Shown: positions 26,142 through 35,341, counted from the stretch's first letter. The stretch is 64,000 bases of DNA from Chryseobacterium formosense (GCF_900116415.1 NZ_FPAP01000001.1:682001-746000), one strand, 5' to 3'. Program-made: numbers and translations. Notes: generated from the sequence alone by a model not told the origin.

Positions 26142-26660
26142 TTAAGCTTCTTCAGTAGAAGGAGCTTCTTCAACTTTAGCTTTAGGAGCAGCTGGTTTAG
26201 GAGCTTCAACCGGAGCGTCAGATACGATATCGAACTCATAGTTGTACTCAACATTTCTGTGAAGTCTAACAAGAGCAGTGAATTTACCTGTTCTCTTAAT
26301 GGTGTTTCCAGGGATTTTGATGTATTTTTTATCTACAGATACACCTGCTTTTCCTAACGCTTCAGCTAAATCAGCATTGTTGATTGAACCGAATAATTTA
26401 TCACCAGTACCTACTTTTGCAGGAATAGTGATAGAAGTCTTCTTCAATTGATCAACCACACCGTTTGCAGTAGCGATTAATTTTGCTTCTTCTTCTTTTC
26501 TAGCCTCTAAAGTAGCTTCAAGAGCTGCTACGTTTTTAGGAGTAGCTAAAAGTGCAAATCCTTGAGGGATCAAGAAGTTTCTAGCATAACCAGGCTTTAC
26601 ATTTACTGTGTCGAATTCAAGACCTAAGTTTTCAACGTCTTTTTTTAGAATAATGTTCAT
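26142..26660 (-). CDS. rplI: 50S ribosomal protein L9 with C-terminal extension
   Basis: 172 residues, against about 148 in E. coli. N-terminal domain MNIILKKDVENLGLEFDTVN and the RNA-binding VKPGYARNFLIPQGFA are typical; the C-terminal domain follows a long helix. The last 22 or so residues are an Ala/Pro/Glu-rich tail ([18 protein letters not shown]) not part of the fold. Third gene of rpsF-rpsR-rplI, after a hairpin in the rpsR/rplI gap. Confidence 0.97.
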   Translation of the reverse strand: MNIILKKDVENLGLEFDTVNVKPGYARNFLIPQGFALLATPKNVAALEATLEARKEEEAKLIATANGVVDQLKKTSITIPAKVGTGDKLFGSINNADLAEALGKAGVSVDKKYIKIPGNTIKRTGKFTALVRLHRNVEYNYEFDIVSDAPVEAPKPAAPKAKVEEAPSTEEA

Positions 26661-26747
26661 TGTTGTTGTCCGTTTTAGAGTTCCGAGTTTCGGTTTATAT
26701 TCCGGGTACTCGTTACTTCGTTAGAATTTATTAATTAATTCAGCAAC

Positions 26748-26773
26748 AAAAGAAGAGATTACTCTCTTCTTTT
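26748..26773 (-). terminator. Terminator-like hairpin between rpsR and rplI
   Basis: Perfect 11-bp arms AAAAGAAGAGA and TCTCTTCTTTT with a 4-base loop. On the minus strand the right arm ends in TTTT. It would partly end transcripts before rplI. Confidence 0.6.
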
Positions 26774-26787
26774 ATTTATTTTTTGTC

Positions 26788-27090
26788 TTATTTCAATAAG
26801 TCAGCTACGTAAGGCATCAAAGCTAAATGTCTAGCTCTTTTGATCGCAGAAGAAACTTTTCTTTGGTATTTCAAAGAAGTTCCGGTGTATCTTCTTGGTA
26901 AAATTTTACCTTGCTCGTTTACGAACTGTAATAAGAAATCAGCATCTTTGTAATCAACGTGCTTAATTCCGTATTTTTTGAATCTACAATATTTCTTTTC
27001 AGATTTTGTATTGATATCAAGCGGAGTAAGGAATTTTACTTCAGATTCTCCTCCAGCTGAGGCTTGTTTAGCCATATCATCTATTGCCAT
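26788..27090 (-). CDS. rpsR: 30S ribosomal protein S18
   Basis: 100 residues. Core [22 protein letters not shown], then [20 protein letters not shown] and [13 protein letters not shown] are the standard S18 motifs. A 20-residue N-terminal extension precedes the core. Between rpsF (32 bases upstream) and rplI. Confidence 0.97.
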   Translation of the reverse strand: MAIDDMAKQASAGGESEVKFLTPLDINTKSEKKYCRFKKYGIKHVDYKDADFLLQFVNEQGKILPRRYTGTSLKYQRKVSSAIKRARHLALMPYVADLLK

Positions 27091-27122
27091 GTCTTGTCTT
27101 TTTTAAAAAATAGGGTTAATAA

Positions 27123-27464
27123 TTAAGCTTTAGCTGCTTTTACTTTAGTTCTTCTAGTGATAGCATACTCTACAGCGTGCTTATCAAGTTTTGTAGTAAG
27201 GTAACGGATTACTCTCTCGTCACGTTTGAATGCCAATTCTAAATCAGCAACTACAGTACCTTCACCTTTAAACTCAATTAAAGTGTAAAATCCATTCTTT
27301 TTTAATTGAATAGGATAAGCTAATTTCTTTAGTCCCCAATTTTCTTTGGCAACGATTTCGCAGTTCTTTTCTTTTAAAAGATCCACGTACTTGTTCACTG
27401 CTTCCTCTACCTGTGACTCAGATAGAACGGGAGTTAAAATGAAAACAGTTTCGTAATTGTTCAT
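27123..27464 (-). CDS. rpsF: 30S ribosomal protein S6
   Basis: 113 residues from the ATG at 27464, giving [20 protein letters not shown], the normal S6 start; the longer reading to 27500 runs into the promoter and was rejected. Binds 16S rRNA together with S18, encoded next. First gene of the operon. Confidence 0.97.
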   Translation of the reverse strand: MNNYETVFILTPVLSESQVEEAVNKYVDLLKEKNCEIVAKENWGLKKLAYPIQLKKNGFYTLIEFKGEGTVVADLELAFKRDERVIRYLTTKLDKHAVEYAITRRTKVKAAKA

Positions 27465-27497
27465 AATGTAAATGAATTTGTTAATTATTTCGAGGTG

Positions 27498-27528
27498 CAA
27501 AAATAGGTAATATATTTGTAATATGCAA
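27498..27528 (-). promoter_or_regulatory. Promoter of the rpsF operon
   Basis: On the minus strand: TTG, exactly 20 bases, then TATTTTTG, a full match to the Bacteroidota TTG/TAnnTTTG pattern, 33 bases ahead of the rpsF ATG. Confidence 0.75.
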
Positions 27529-27545
27529 TATAGCTTTTGATATAA

Positions 27546-27575
27546 TTAAAAAAAGACCTGCAAAAAGCAGGTCTT
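27546..27575 (-). terminator. Terminator of the T9SS protein gene
   Basis: Arms AGACCTGC and GCAGGTCT with a 5-base loop and a run of T on the minus strand. Confidence 0.85.
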
Positions 27576-27598
27576 CATTAACTTCAATAAAAAAGCTG

Positions 27599-28915
27599 TT
27601 ATTTCTTAATAATTTTTGCAGATTGAACTCCTTTTTCTGTTTGCACAGAGACAATGTATGTTCCTGATGTTAATCCTGAAGCATTAATATTTGTTTTCTC
27701 CGTTTCTAAAACATTTTTACCACTTGCATCATAAATTTTAACAAGTTTTACTTTTGAATCTGAACTGATGTTTAGCATATCTGAAACAGGGTTTGGATAT
27801 ATTTTGAGATTTTCATCTTTTTTAGCCAAATCATTTACAGATAGAGCTGCAGAAACATTTACAGTGTAATCTTCTGCTTGTCCATAACTACCATCTTCAC
27901 AAGGAAGTGTAAGATCAGTTGTGGTATCTAATTTTTTAACTCTCATTCTGGTGTTTCCAAGAAGAGCTGTTGGAGGAACAGCTATAGAATGTACTGCCTG
28001 AATTGCATCTGTACCCGTGGAATTTACAATCGTTTGTGTTACAGTATATACTTCTCCGGCATCACTTAGATTACCATTTTGATTCCAGTCAATAAATACT
28101 GCAAAACGGTTTGTGTAATTTCCTCCCGTGTTACCTTTTAAAGTAATATCATAAGACTGTCCTCTGGCTACATTAGCAGTTTGTGAAAGGAAATATTCAT
28201 GGCTGTTTCCTAAATATGCAGTTGCACTGGTTGTATTATTAATTCCTGCAAAATTTACCAAAGTAATTGGTTCATCACCATCATCACCGAAAAAATCTGC
28301 AAATACAAGCGGTCCACAATAAGAAGGTGGTGGTGCAACATAAGTGTAATCTACTTTAATGTTATCTACCATCAACATAAATTTATCGTTACTGTTATTT
28401 ACAAAAGCAAATCTTATATTCTGACCGATATATGGAGTTAAACTTACAGCTCTGCTTGTCCAGTATTTATTTTCACCAGCAGTATTGTAAAGTTCAACGG
28501 TGAAGTCATTCACAGTATTTCCTCCATTGGGAGCAAGCATTACTTTGTAACCATCAGGATAATCTCCATCCTGCGCTTTTGCATCCCAGTATAAAGTTGG
28601 TGAAGCTCCGGAAACAGGTATTGTAGGCGATATTAGCCAATCGTTCGAAGTTCCTGCTGGTGTATACCAGGAAGTACTCATTGCTGCATAATTTCCTGCG
28701 GGACCTCCAAAACTTCCATTAGTTCCTTGTCTGTCGATTCGGTTCCAGCCATTTGTAATAAAATTCACACTTGCCGCAGGGGTTAGTCCATCTACATCGA
28801 TTATAGTCCATGCTGAAATTCCCTGACCGTTTCCATCAAAATTTTCCTGAAATATCTGGCTAAAGCCAAATACAGGAAATGCTAAAAATAATACATTGAG
28901 TAATTGTTTTTTCAT
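27599..28915 (-). CDS. Secreted protein with adhesin-type jelly roll, GEVED domain and T9SS type A sorting domain
   Basis: 438 residues. Signal peptide 1-19 (ends FGFSQ). Residues 20-190 form a cleaved-adhesin/choice-of-anchor-J-like jelly roll (IFQENFDGNGQGISAWTIID, then DWLISPTIPVSGASPTLYWD). About 245-355 is a GEVED domain (FAVFIDWNQNGNLSDAGEVY ... GQAEDYTVNV). The last 75 residues are the sorting domain (KIYPNPVSDMLNISSDS ... GTYIVSVQTEKGVQSAKIIK). Exported by Sec, then by T9SS to the surface or medium. No catalytic motif is seen. Confidence 0.9.
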   Translation of the reverse strand: MKKQLLNVLFLAFPVFGFSQIFQENFDGNGQGISAWTIIDVDGLTPAASVNFITNGWNRIDRQGTNGSFGGPAGNYAAMSTSWYTPAGTSNDWLISPTIPVSGASPTLYWDAKAQDGDYPDGYKVMLAPNGGNTVNDFTVELYNTAGENKYWTSRAVSLTPYIGQNIRFAFVNNSNDKFMLMVDNIKVDYTYVAPPPSYCGPLVFADFFGDDGDEPITLVNFAGINNTTSATAYLGNSHEYFLSQTANVARGQSYDITLKGNTGGNYTNRFAVFIDWNQNGNLSDAGEVYTVTQTIVNSTGTDAIQAVHSIAVPPTALLGNTRMRVKKLDTTTDLTLPCEDGSYGQAEDYTVNVSAALSVNDLAKKDENLKIYPNPVSDMLNISSDSKVKLVKIYDASGKNVLETEKTNINASGLTSGTYIVSVQTEKGVQSAKIIKK

Positions 28916-29008
28916 ATTAAGTTATTTTTTGAATTTGTAGACAAGTTAATAAAAAATATTAAAAACTCATTTTTTGGTGAATTTATTTGGTGGTTTTTTA
29001 ATGGAATT

Positions 29009-30358
29009 TTAATCTTTCCTAATTTCTGTTAAAAAATTGATTTTCAGGACATCATATAAAGAATGACGACTCACTAAAATAGAAGTAATTGAAGAAACCA
29101 TTCCTCCAAGCATTAAGTGAAAAATCAGCGAATGTCTGTCGGTCATTTCCAGGACAATAATTGCAGAAGTAAACGGAGCGCGGGTAATGCCTGTAAGAAA
29201 GGCAACCATTCCGCCAAGAATGACGACGTTTGTTTCATTAGGTGTTAAGTCAATAATTCCGGAAATTACAGATCCGATACTTGCTCCGGCTGTTAAAGCA
29301 GGTGCGAAAATTCCTCCTGCACCCCCTGAAGTAAATGATAAGGCAGGGCCAAACATTCTTAAAATCGGAACATACCAATCTTCATGTTTATCCTGAGTAT
29401 ATAGTACACGTTCCATAATCTCTTTTCCTGAGCCCAAAACTTCACGGCTGATGAAAAAAGAAACACAGGCGATTAAAAGAGCACAGCCTACTAAAAAAAT
29501 AACATTTGCTCTGTCTGTTTTAAGATTTCTCTTCTTCCAGTCATTCATTTTCAACATGATTACGGAAAGCTGACTAGCTAAAATTCCTGCAACTCCTGCA
29601 ACAAGAACAATCGGAAACATGACCATTAATGAAACATCATTTGTTTTTGGGTAACCTAAATATAAATAAGAACCGGCTAAGGTCTGCGCTGTTAAACCTG
29701 CAATAATAACTGCAGTAAAAAGTGCTGTTTTAAAGTAATTGATGTGAGTTTTTGAAAGTTCTTCGACAGCGAATACAATTCCGCCTAAAGGCGTGTTGAA
29801 AGCTGCTGCAAGTCCGGCTGCGGCTCCGGTCATAATCATGTTTTTCTTGGATATTTTCGGCCACCAATCCGGAAGATATTCATTTACTTTTCGAAAAATA
29901 GAACCTGCGATCTGAATTGTTGGTCCTTCTCGTCCCACAGCACCGCCTCCAATAACTAAAATAACAGATGAAATAATCTTAAATACGATAATTTTTAAAC
30001 TTAAAAGACTTCGTATCTTTTTGTGTTCTTTAGGATTTGCAAGTTCTACAGCCGCCATCACCTGCGGAATTCCGCTTCCTTTGGCATTGGGTGCGAATTC
30101 CTTTACCAGCCACCATGATAAAACAAAACCAATCGGTGCGATGATGAAAATCATCCAATCGTGCCAGTCTAAAATAAAATGAAGCAGGTTTTCTCCCCAT
30201 GAAAATATCTTAGCGTACATCACGGCAAAAAAACCGGTAATGACAGAACCAATCCAAAACGGAATTGCCTGAAGCAGATTTTGTTTCAGCTGTTCGTTTC
30301 GGATATTGTCGAAAGATTTTTTAAGTCCTTTTCGAATGGAGACCAAAATTCTGCGCAT
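29009..30358 (-). CDS. CLC family chloride channel/transporter
   Basis: 449 residues and about ten hydrophobic segments. The anion-pathway motifs are all present: AKGSGIPQVM (GSGIP, central serine), GREGPTIQ with the gating glutamate, GGIFAP and, in FNTPLGGIVFAVEELSK, the glutamate pair that matches the internal proton-pathway residue of the E. coli exchanger. This favours 2Cl-/H+ exchange over a passive channel. No C-terminal CBS domains. Monocistronic. Confidence 0.92.
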   Translation of the reverse strand: MRRILVSIRKGLKKSFDNIRNEQLKQNLLQAIPFWIGSVITGFFAVMYAKIFSWGENLLHFILDWHDWMIFIIAPIGFVLSWWLVKEFAPNAKGSGIPQVMAAVELANPKEHKKIRSLLSLKIIVFKIISSVILVIGGGAVGREGPTIQIAGSIFRKVNEYLPDWWPKISKKNMIMTGAAAGLAAAFNTPLGGIVFAVEELSKTHINYFKTALFTAVIIAGLTAQTLAGSYLYLGYPKTNDVSLMVMFPIVLVAGVAGILASQLSVIMLKMNDWKKRNLKTDRANVIFLVGCALLIACVSFFISREVLGSGKEIMERVLYTQDKHEDWYVPILRMFGPALSFTSGGAGGIFAPALTAGASIGSVISGIIDLTPNETNVVILGGMVAFLTGITRAPFTSAIIVLEMTDRHSLIFHLMLGGMVSSITSILVSRHSLYDVLKINFLTEIRKD

Positions 30359-30362
30359 GTTT

Positions 30363-30370
30363 CAAATCTA
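30363..30370 (-). promoter_or_regulatory. Possible -7 box for the CLC gene
   Basis: Minus-strand TAGATTTG fits TAnnTTTG only four bases from the ATG, which would give a nearly leaderless transcript. No -33 TTG found. Confidence 0.3.
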
Positions 30371-30437
30371 AATTAATTTTTAGTAATATGAAAGCTTTTA
30401 ACGGAATTCAATATTAAATTTAATTGTAAAAATTTAA

Positions 30438-30469
30438 ACAAAAAAACCTCCGAGAAAACTCGAAGGTTT
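30438..30469 (-). terminator. Terminator after the E2 gene
   Basis: Eleven-bp arms (30444-30454 and 30459-30469) with one mismatch, loop AAAA, and seven T on the minus strand. Confidence 0.75.
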
Positions 30470-30520
30470 GTATTAAAATATGCAGTAAAGTAAAATTACT
30501 TATTACTAATTATTCATTAC

Positions 30521-31840
30521 TTATATCTCTGTATTCAAATCCCAATTTTCAAGGTAATCATGAACATGCTTCAGCATCATTCCTCCAAGAGAACCGTCTA
30601 CAACTCTATGGTCGTAAGAGTGAGACATGAACATCAACTGACGGATCGCAATTACATCGCCATCTTTAGTTTCAAGAACTGCAGGTTTTTTAACGATTGC
30701 TCCGATTGCCATAATTGCAACCTGAGGCTGAGGAATAATCGGAGTTCCCATAAGGTTTCCGAAGCTTCCTACGTTTGAAATCGTATACGTTGCACCTTGA
30801 GTATCTTCCGGTCTTAATTTTTTGTTTCTTGCTCTGTAAGCCAGATCATTGATCGCTTTTGCCAAACCTGACAACGACAGCTGATCTGCATTTTTAATAA
30901 CAGGAACAATTAAATTTCCATCAGGTAGAGCAGTTGCCATACCGATATTGATATTTTTCTTTTTGATGATGTTGTCTCCGTTGATAGAAACATTGATCAT
31001 TGGGAAATCCTGAATCGCTTTTACGATGGCTTTTACAAAAATTGGCATGAAAGTCAATTTCTCACCTTCACGTTTTTCAAATAGATCTTTGTTTTTAGCT
31101 CTCCATTTTACAACGTTGGTCACATCAGTTTCAATGAAAGACGTTACGTGAGGAGCGATTTGCTTCGCTTTCACCATATTTTCAGCGATGATTTTTCTCA
31201 TTCTGTCCATCGGAATGATCTCATCACCTGCAGAAGTTGAAATGGTTGTTGCCGGAGTCGAACTTACAGCAGCTTTTGGAGTAGGAGCTGAAGCAGTTTG
31301 TTGAGCAGGAGTAGCTTGTGGAGCAGGCTGATTTCCTCTGTTTGCAACGTATCCTAAAATATCTTCTTTGGTAATTCTTCCTTCTAAACCGCTGCCTTTA
31401 ATGGTTTTTAGTTCAGATTCAGAAATATTTTCCTGTTGTGCAATTGATTTTACAAGTGGAGAAAGGTATAAGTCTCCCGAAAATTCTGTAGAGGCAGCAA
31501 CTTGCAATGGCTGCTCAATAGTTTTCAAAGTTTCTGCATCGGGAGCGGTAACCGGAGTTTCAGTTTTTACTTCTTCTGAAGCCGTATTTCCGCCTTCTCC
31601 TTCAATTTCTAAAATAGCGATGGCTTCACCTACTTTTGCAACTTCATCTTTCTGCTTAAGGATTTTTACGATTTTTCCCGAAACTGGTGTCGGAACGTCT
31701 GAATCTACCTTATCTGTTGCAATTTCTACTACCGAATCATCTTCCTTTACCTGATCTCCTTCATTGAATAACCAAGTAATAACTGTAGCTTCCATCACGC
31801 CTTCACCCATCGAAGGAAGCAATAATTTGTATTCTGCCAT
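30521..31840 (-). CDS. 2-oxoacid dehydrogenase E2 (dihydrolipoyl acyltransferase), second copy
   Basis: 439 residues. Lipoyl domain 1-78 with Lys44 in EIATDKVDSDVPTP; acidic linker; peripheral subunit-binding domain near 126-162 (SPLVKSIAQQENISESEL); Ala/Pro/Thr-rich linker; catalytic domain with SYDHRVVDGSLGG. It differs from the SucB encoded at 19522. There is no E1 or E3 gene beside it. The lipoyl motif and HRVVDGSLGG resemble branched-chain 2-oxoacid or acetyl-transferring E2s; the substrate is not settled here. Confidence 0.9.
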   Translation of the reverse strand: MAEYKLLLPSMGEGVMEATVITWLFNEGDQVKEDDSVVEIATDKVDSDVPTPVSGKIVKILKQKDEVAKVGEAIAILEIEGEGGNTASEEVKTETPVTAPDAETLKTIEQPLQVAASTEFSGDLYLSPLVKSIAQQENISESELKTIKGSGLEGRITKEDILGYVANRGNQPAPQATPAQQTASAPTPKAAVSSTPATTISTSAGDEIIPMDRMRKIIAENMVKAKQIAPHVTSFIETDVTNVVKWRAKNKDLFEKREGEKLTFMPIFVKAIVKAIQDFPMINVSINGDNIIKKKNINIGMATALPDGNLIVPVIKNADQLSLSGLAKAINDLAYRARNKKLRPEDTQGATYTISNVGSFGNLMGTPIIPQPQVAIMAIGAIVKKPAVLETKDGDVIAIRQLMFMSHSYDHRVVDGSLGGMMLKHVHDYLENWDLNTEI

Positions 31841-31860
31841 TTTTAAATTTTAGATTTTGA

Positions 31861-31868
31861 CAAATATA
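31861..31868 (-). promoter_or_regulatory. Likely -7 box for the E2 gene
   Basis: Minus-strand TATATTTG, 20 bases ahead of the ATG; no -33 TTG. Confidence 0.35.
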
Positions 31869-31903
31869 TAAAAAAAATCGGTTTTTTTATGAAATAGATA
31901 ATT

Positions 31904-32731
31904 TTAGAAAAATTCGATGTAAATATTTTCTCCCACATTCAGCCCGAAAAGGGTTTTAGCACCATTTTTTTTGCTGCCTTTATAAATGGTTAATTCCAAC
32001 TGATCGCTGTCGTTAAATATTGCTGCAGATTGCCCATGGTACTCGGTTTCCCGCTCCCAATCAACGACTACTTCTGTGTGACTGGAATAGATTTTTGACA
32101 GGCTTAAATTCCTGAATTTAATGGTGAAATTTTCAAAACCTTTTGCTAAACTTTCAAAAGAATCTTTATTGATATTTGAGATTATATTTCCGAAATTATC
32201 AATGTACATTACTTCGCCAATAATCATCTTTTCAGATTCATTATAAACAGGTTTCGGGAATAAAAGCTGTTTTGCAGTCTCTATTTTTCTACCGATTACT
32301 TCAGGAAGTCCACCATTTGCGAGATGTACAGCAACAGGAACAAAAACATCGGTTGAAGTAAAGTTGACAATATCATCAAACCTATTGTTTAAAGTAATTT
32401 CGTAGATTGCTTCAGGTTTAATATCGAAAAAAATTAAACTTAAAAGGCCGTTGTCAGCAGCTAAGAAATAATGTCCGTCTGCTTTATAAAGGATATTTTT
32501 TCTCGATTTGTGGTAAAAGCTGTCCACAGAAATAATATGAATCGTTCCTTTTGGAAAATACCGGTAAGCATTTCTTACGATATAAGACGTCTGAATAAGG
32601 TTATATGCCTGAATATCATGGGTAATATCAACGCTGTTGACTTCAGGATTTAAAGACAGGATTTTTCCTTTCATTGCTGAAACTCTGTAATCTAATCTTC
32701 CGAAATCTGAAGTGAGGGTAATAATTGACAT
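31904..32731 (-). CDS. SAM hydroxide adenosyltransferase (DUF62 family)
   Basis: 275 residues from the ATG at 32731, which gives MSIITLTSDFGRLDYRVSAM, the canonical family start; the longer frame to 32779 covers the promoter box and was rejected. The family hydrolyses S-adenosylmethionine to adenosine and methionine and is distantly related to fluorinase/chlorinase. Conserved TSDFG, the HDIQAYNL stretch and YIDNFGNIISNI are visible. A cluster of aromatic residues typical of halogenases was not identified, so halogenation is not claimed. Confidence 0.88.
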   Translation of the reverse strand: MSIITLTSDFGRLDYRVSAMKGKILSLNPEVNSVDITHDIQAYNLIQTSYIVRNAYRYFPKGTIHIISVDSFYHKSRKNILYKADGHYFLAADNGLLSLIFFDIKPEAIYEITLNNRFDDIVNFTSTDVFVPVAVHLANGGLPEVIGRKIETAKQLLFPKPVYNESEKMIIGEVMYIDNFGNIISNINKDSFESLAKGFENFTIKFRNLSLSKIYSSHTEVVVDWERETEYHGQSAAIFNDSDQLELTIYKGSKKNGAKTLFGLNVGENIYIEFF

Positions 32732-32751
32732 GAATAAAAGGGATAGAACTG

Positions 32752-32759
32752 CAAATTTA
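32752..32759 (-). promoter_or_regulatory. Likely -7 box for the SAM hydrolase gene
   Basis: Minus-strand TAAATTTG, 20 bases ahead of the chosen ATG; supports that start over the longer frame. Confidence 0.45.
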
Positions 32760-32857
32760 TCTAAAATAAAAAGAAACAAACGGCTATTGTGGATAAGAAT
32801 TTGATTTAAAATTGAAAAAAAACTTTTAAATTTAAAATCTAAAATAAAAATATTTGC

Positions 32858-33814
32858 ATGTTTGAATTAACCTATGAATTAGAAGATATAGATTCTAAAA
32901 ACTTCTACGGAGTTAATAACCAATATTTCAATTTAATAAAATCAAGCTTTCCGACGCTTAAAATTACAGGTCGCGATCATTTTATCTTTGCGATGGGTAA
33001 TCAGGAAGCTTTAGATATATTTAAACAAAAACTGGATGATATTGTTGCTTTTATCTCTAAAAATAATTCTATCGGACTAAAAGATATTGAGAACTTCCTT
33101 AATCTTAAAGATGAGAACGAGAAACATTTGGTTTTTGACCAGGATATTATCGTAAAAGGTGTTAATGGGAAAATCATTAAAGCAAAAACGACAAATCTTA
33201 AAAAACTCGTTAAAGAAACCGAGAAAAAAGACATGGTTTTTGCCATTGGACCTGCAGGAACAGGCAAGACCTATACCAGTGTTGCTTTGGCGGCAAGAGC
33301 TTTAAGAGATAAAGAAGTTAAAAGAATTGTTTTAACGAGACCTGCTGTGGAAGCGGGGGAAAGTCTGGGTTTCTTACCAGGAGATCTTAAAGAAAAGCTT
33401 GATCCTTATTTACAGCCTTTATATGATGCACTCCGTGATATGATCCCGCATGAGAAACTGGAAGGTTTTATGGAGAAAAAAGTGATTGAGGTTGCTCCTT
33501 TGGCTTTCATGAGAGGTCGAACTTTGGATGATGCTTTTGTCATATTGGATGAAGCCCAGAATACAACCCACGCTCAAATGAAAATGTTTTTGACGAGAAT
33601 GGGGATGAATGCTAAATTTATCATTACCGGAGATCCCACACAGATCGATTTGCCTCCGAAACAGCATTCAGGTTTAAAAGAAGCGATGAGAATTTTGAAA
33701 GATGTAAAAGAAATTGGCTTTGTGTATTTAACCGAAGAAGATGTTGTAAGACACCCTGTCGTAAAGAAAATCATCTTGGCATATAACGAAGAAGATAAGC
33801 GTAACAGAGAATAA
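32858..33814 (+). CDS. PhoH family ATPase
   Basis: 318 residues. P-loop ATPase with GPAGTGKTYTS (Walker A) near 131, FVILDEAQNTT (Walker B) near 228 and TGDPTQIDLP near 258; an N-terminal 110-residue region likely binds nucleic acid. PhoH/YbeZ-type proteins are linked to RNA processing and ribosome assembly in other bacteria. Divergent from the SAM hydrolase gene. Confidence 0.93.
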   Translation: MFELTYELEDIDSKNFYGVNNQYFNLIKSSFPTLKITGRDHFIFAMGNQEALDIFKQKLDDIVAFISKNNSIGLKDIENFLNLKDENEKHLVFDQDIIVKGVNGKIIKAKTTNLKKLVKETEKKDMVFAIGPAGTGKTYTSVALAARALRDKEVKRIVLTRPAVEAGESLGFLPGDLKEKLDPYLQPLYDALRDMIPHEKLEGFMEKKVIEVAPLAFMRGRTLDDAFVILDEAQNTTHAQMKMFLTRMGMNAKFIITGDPTQIDLPPKQHSGLKEAMRILKDVKEIGFVYLTEEDVVRHPVVKKIILAYNEEDKRNRE

Positions 33815-33848
33815 TTTTGAAAAAAGTTCAATAATTTTTAAAAATATT

Positions 33849-33877
33849 TTGCAGTTCTATAAAAAGTGATATATTTG
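33849..33877 (+). promoter_or_regulatory. Promoter of the first beta-barrel gene
   Basis: TTG at 33849, 18-base spacer, TATATTTG at 33870-33877, 35 bases ahead of the ATG. Confidence 0.6.
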
Positions 33878-33912
33878 AACTCTTAAAATATGTTAAAAAA
33901 TTAATTTAAACT

Positions 33913-34578
33913 ATGAAAAAATTATTACTTATTGCTTCTGTTGCAATGATGGGAGTTGTTGCAAATGCACAGGAGACAAGATTTGGTGTGAAAGCTGGTT
34001 ATTCTTTATCTACACTTAAATATGAAAGCGATTTGGGATCTGAAAGTTCTGATCCTTCACACACTTTCTATGTTGGAGGTATGGTAGAACACAAATTTGG
34101 TGACAAGTTTGGTATTCAAGGAGAATTGTTATATTCACCATTAGGTGGTAAAACGGTAATCAAGGAAGAAGATGAAGATAATCCTGGAAATTATTTCAAT
34201 TTAAAATCAAAAACTACGTTAGGAACTTTATTGATTCCGGTTTCTGCAAAGTATTTTATTTCTGAAAGTTTTTCTGTTTCTGCAGGAGCAAGTTTCGGAG
34301 TCATTCTTTCGGCTAAAAATAAGACAGTATTTGATGGAGGTCTAAATATTCCGGGAGTAGAAATTGGTGTTGATGCTGAAACAGATATTAAAGATCAGAC
34401 AAATACATTAAACATAGCTCCATTTATCGGTGCTGAATATATGTTAGAAAACGGTTTGTTCTTCGACGCAAGATATAACTTAGGTGTTTCTAATTTGGTT
34501 AAAAATCCTGAATTTAATGAAACTTCAAAAAACAGCTTTTTCCAAGTTGGTGTAGGTTTCAAGTTCGGAGGGAACTAA
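33913..34578 (+). CDS. Outer-membrane beta-barrel (porin-family) protein 1
   Basis: 221 residues. Signal peptide 1-20 (ends VVANAQ). The rest alternates polar and hydrophobic residues in strands ending in aromatic residues (TRFGVKAGYSLSTLKY, YVGGMVEHKFGDKFGIQGEL, ... FFQVGVGFKFGGN), the pattern of an eight-stranded OMP b-brl barrel. The C-terminal Phe-x-Phe region fits BAM recognition. First of four adjacent barrel genes. Ligand unknown. Confidence 0.85.
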   Translation: MKKLLLIASVAMMGVVANAQETRFGVKAGYSLSTLKYESDLGSESSDPSHTFYVGGMVEHKFGDKFGIQGELLYSPLGGKTVIKEEDEDNPGNYFNLKSKTTLGTLLIPVSAKYFISESFSVSAGASFGVILSAKNKTVFDGGLNIPGVEIGVDAETDIKDQTNTLNIAPFIGAEYMLENGLFFDARYNLGVSNLVKNPEFNETSKNSFFQVGVGFKFGGN

Positions 34579-34606
34579 GAAATTACCACTCAAGCAATTA
34601 TCATAC

Positions 34607-34633
34607 AGCAAGACAGTTTTGTCTTGCTTTTTT
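34607..34633 (+). terminator. Terminator after barrel gene 1
   Basis: Arms AGCAAGACA and TGTCTTGCT with T5 following. Confidence 0.85.
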
Positions 34634-34710
34634 GTTGTAAGAAACTTCTGCGGCACTGTGTTTGCTATAAAGGAAGCATTGAGTTAATAACAAAATTTTA
34701 AATTATTACA

Positions 34711-35223
34711 ATGAAAAAATTACTATTGCTGGGTGCTTTTGCCCTTTTTGGAGGGGTAGCTCAGGCGCAGGAAGGATTTAAATTGGGCGGTCACATCGGT
34801 GCTCCGGTGGGTGATGCTGCAAATATTTCAGCTTTTACATTGGGTGTTGATGCATCTTATATGTGGAATATCATGAAAGGTCTTGATGTGGGGGTTGCGA
34901 CAGGATATTCTCATTTTTTCGGTAAAGACAGATGGGATGATTTCGGATTTATCCCTTTGGCAGCGTCTGGAAAGTATAAATTTAATGGCATTCCGTTATT
35001 CGTTGGTCTTGATCTTGGTGGAGCAATTTCTACGAAAGATGGTATCGACAGCGGTTTATATGTATATCCAAAAGTAGGATTACAGATGTCTAGAGCTGAA
35101 TTATATTTAGGTTACCAGAATATTGGCAGTGAGAGAGGCGACTGGGACAGAGACAGAGACCGAAGAATCGATTCAAACTTTGGCGCTATCAATCTTGGCG
35201 TGAATTTCTTTTTAGGAAAGTAA
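34711..35223 (+). CDS. Outer-membrane beta-barrel protein 2
   Basis: 170 residues. Signal peptide 1-19 (ends VAQAQ), then short strands (FKLGGHIGAPVGDAA, FTLGVDASYMWNIMKGLDVGV, LYLGYQNIGS) and a charged Asp/Arg turn (RGDWDRDRDRRID) that would form a surface or periplasmic loop; ends INLGVNFFLGK. Smaller than its neighbours and only weakly similar to them. Confidence 0.8.
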   Translation: MKKLLLLGAFALFGGVAQAQEGFKLGGHIGAPVGDAANISAFTLGVDASYMWNIMKGLDVGVATGYSHFFGKDRWDDFGFIPLAASGKYKFNGIPLFVGLDLGGAISTKDGIDSGLYVYPKVGLQMSRAELYLGYQNIGSERGDWDRDRDRRIDSNFGAINLGVNFFLGK

Positions 35224-35249
35224 AATATCTAAAATACAGATCATATTAA

Positions 35250-35279
35250 GCTCCAGTTGAAAAATTGGAGTTTTTTTTT
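35250..35279 (+). terminator. Terminator after barrel gene 2
   Basis: Arms CTCCAGTT and AATTGGAG (one G-T pair), loop GAAA, followed by nine T. Confidence 0.85.
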
Positions 35280-35341
35280 GGCTATTGTTGAAAAAAAGAT
35301 AATTAAATCTCTGCAATGCGATTTTAATTAATAAAAAGCCT

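Noticed and set aside
25901..26272. 123-codon minus-strand frame running through the end of rplI and the 21-bp hairpin
   Set aside because: Its end is the translation of an intergenic repeat and its start is an alternative frame of rplI.
31904..32731. SAM-dependent chlorinase or fluorinase
   Set aside because: The DUF62 group usually hydrolyses SAM; no halide-site residues could be identified and no halogenated product pathway is nearby.
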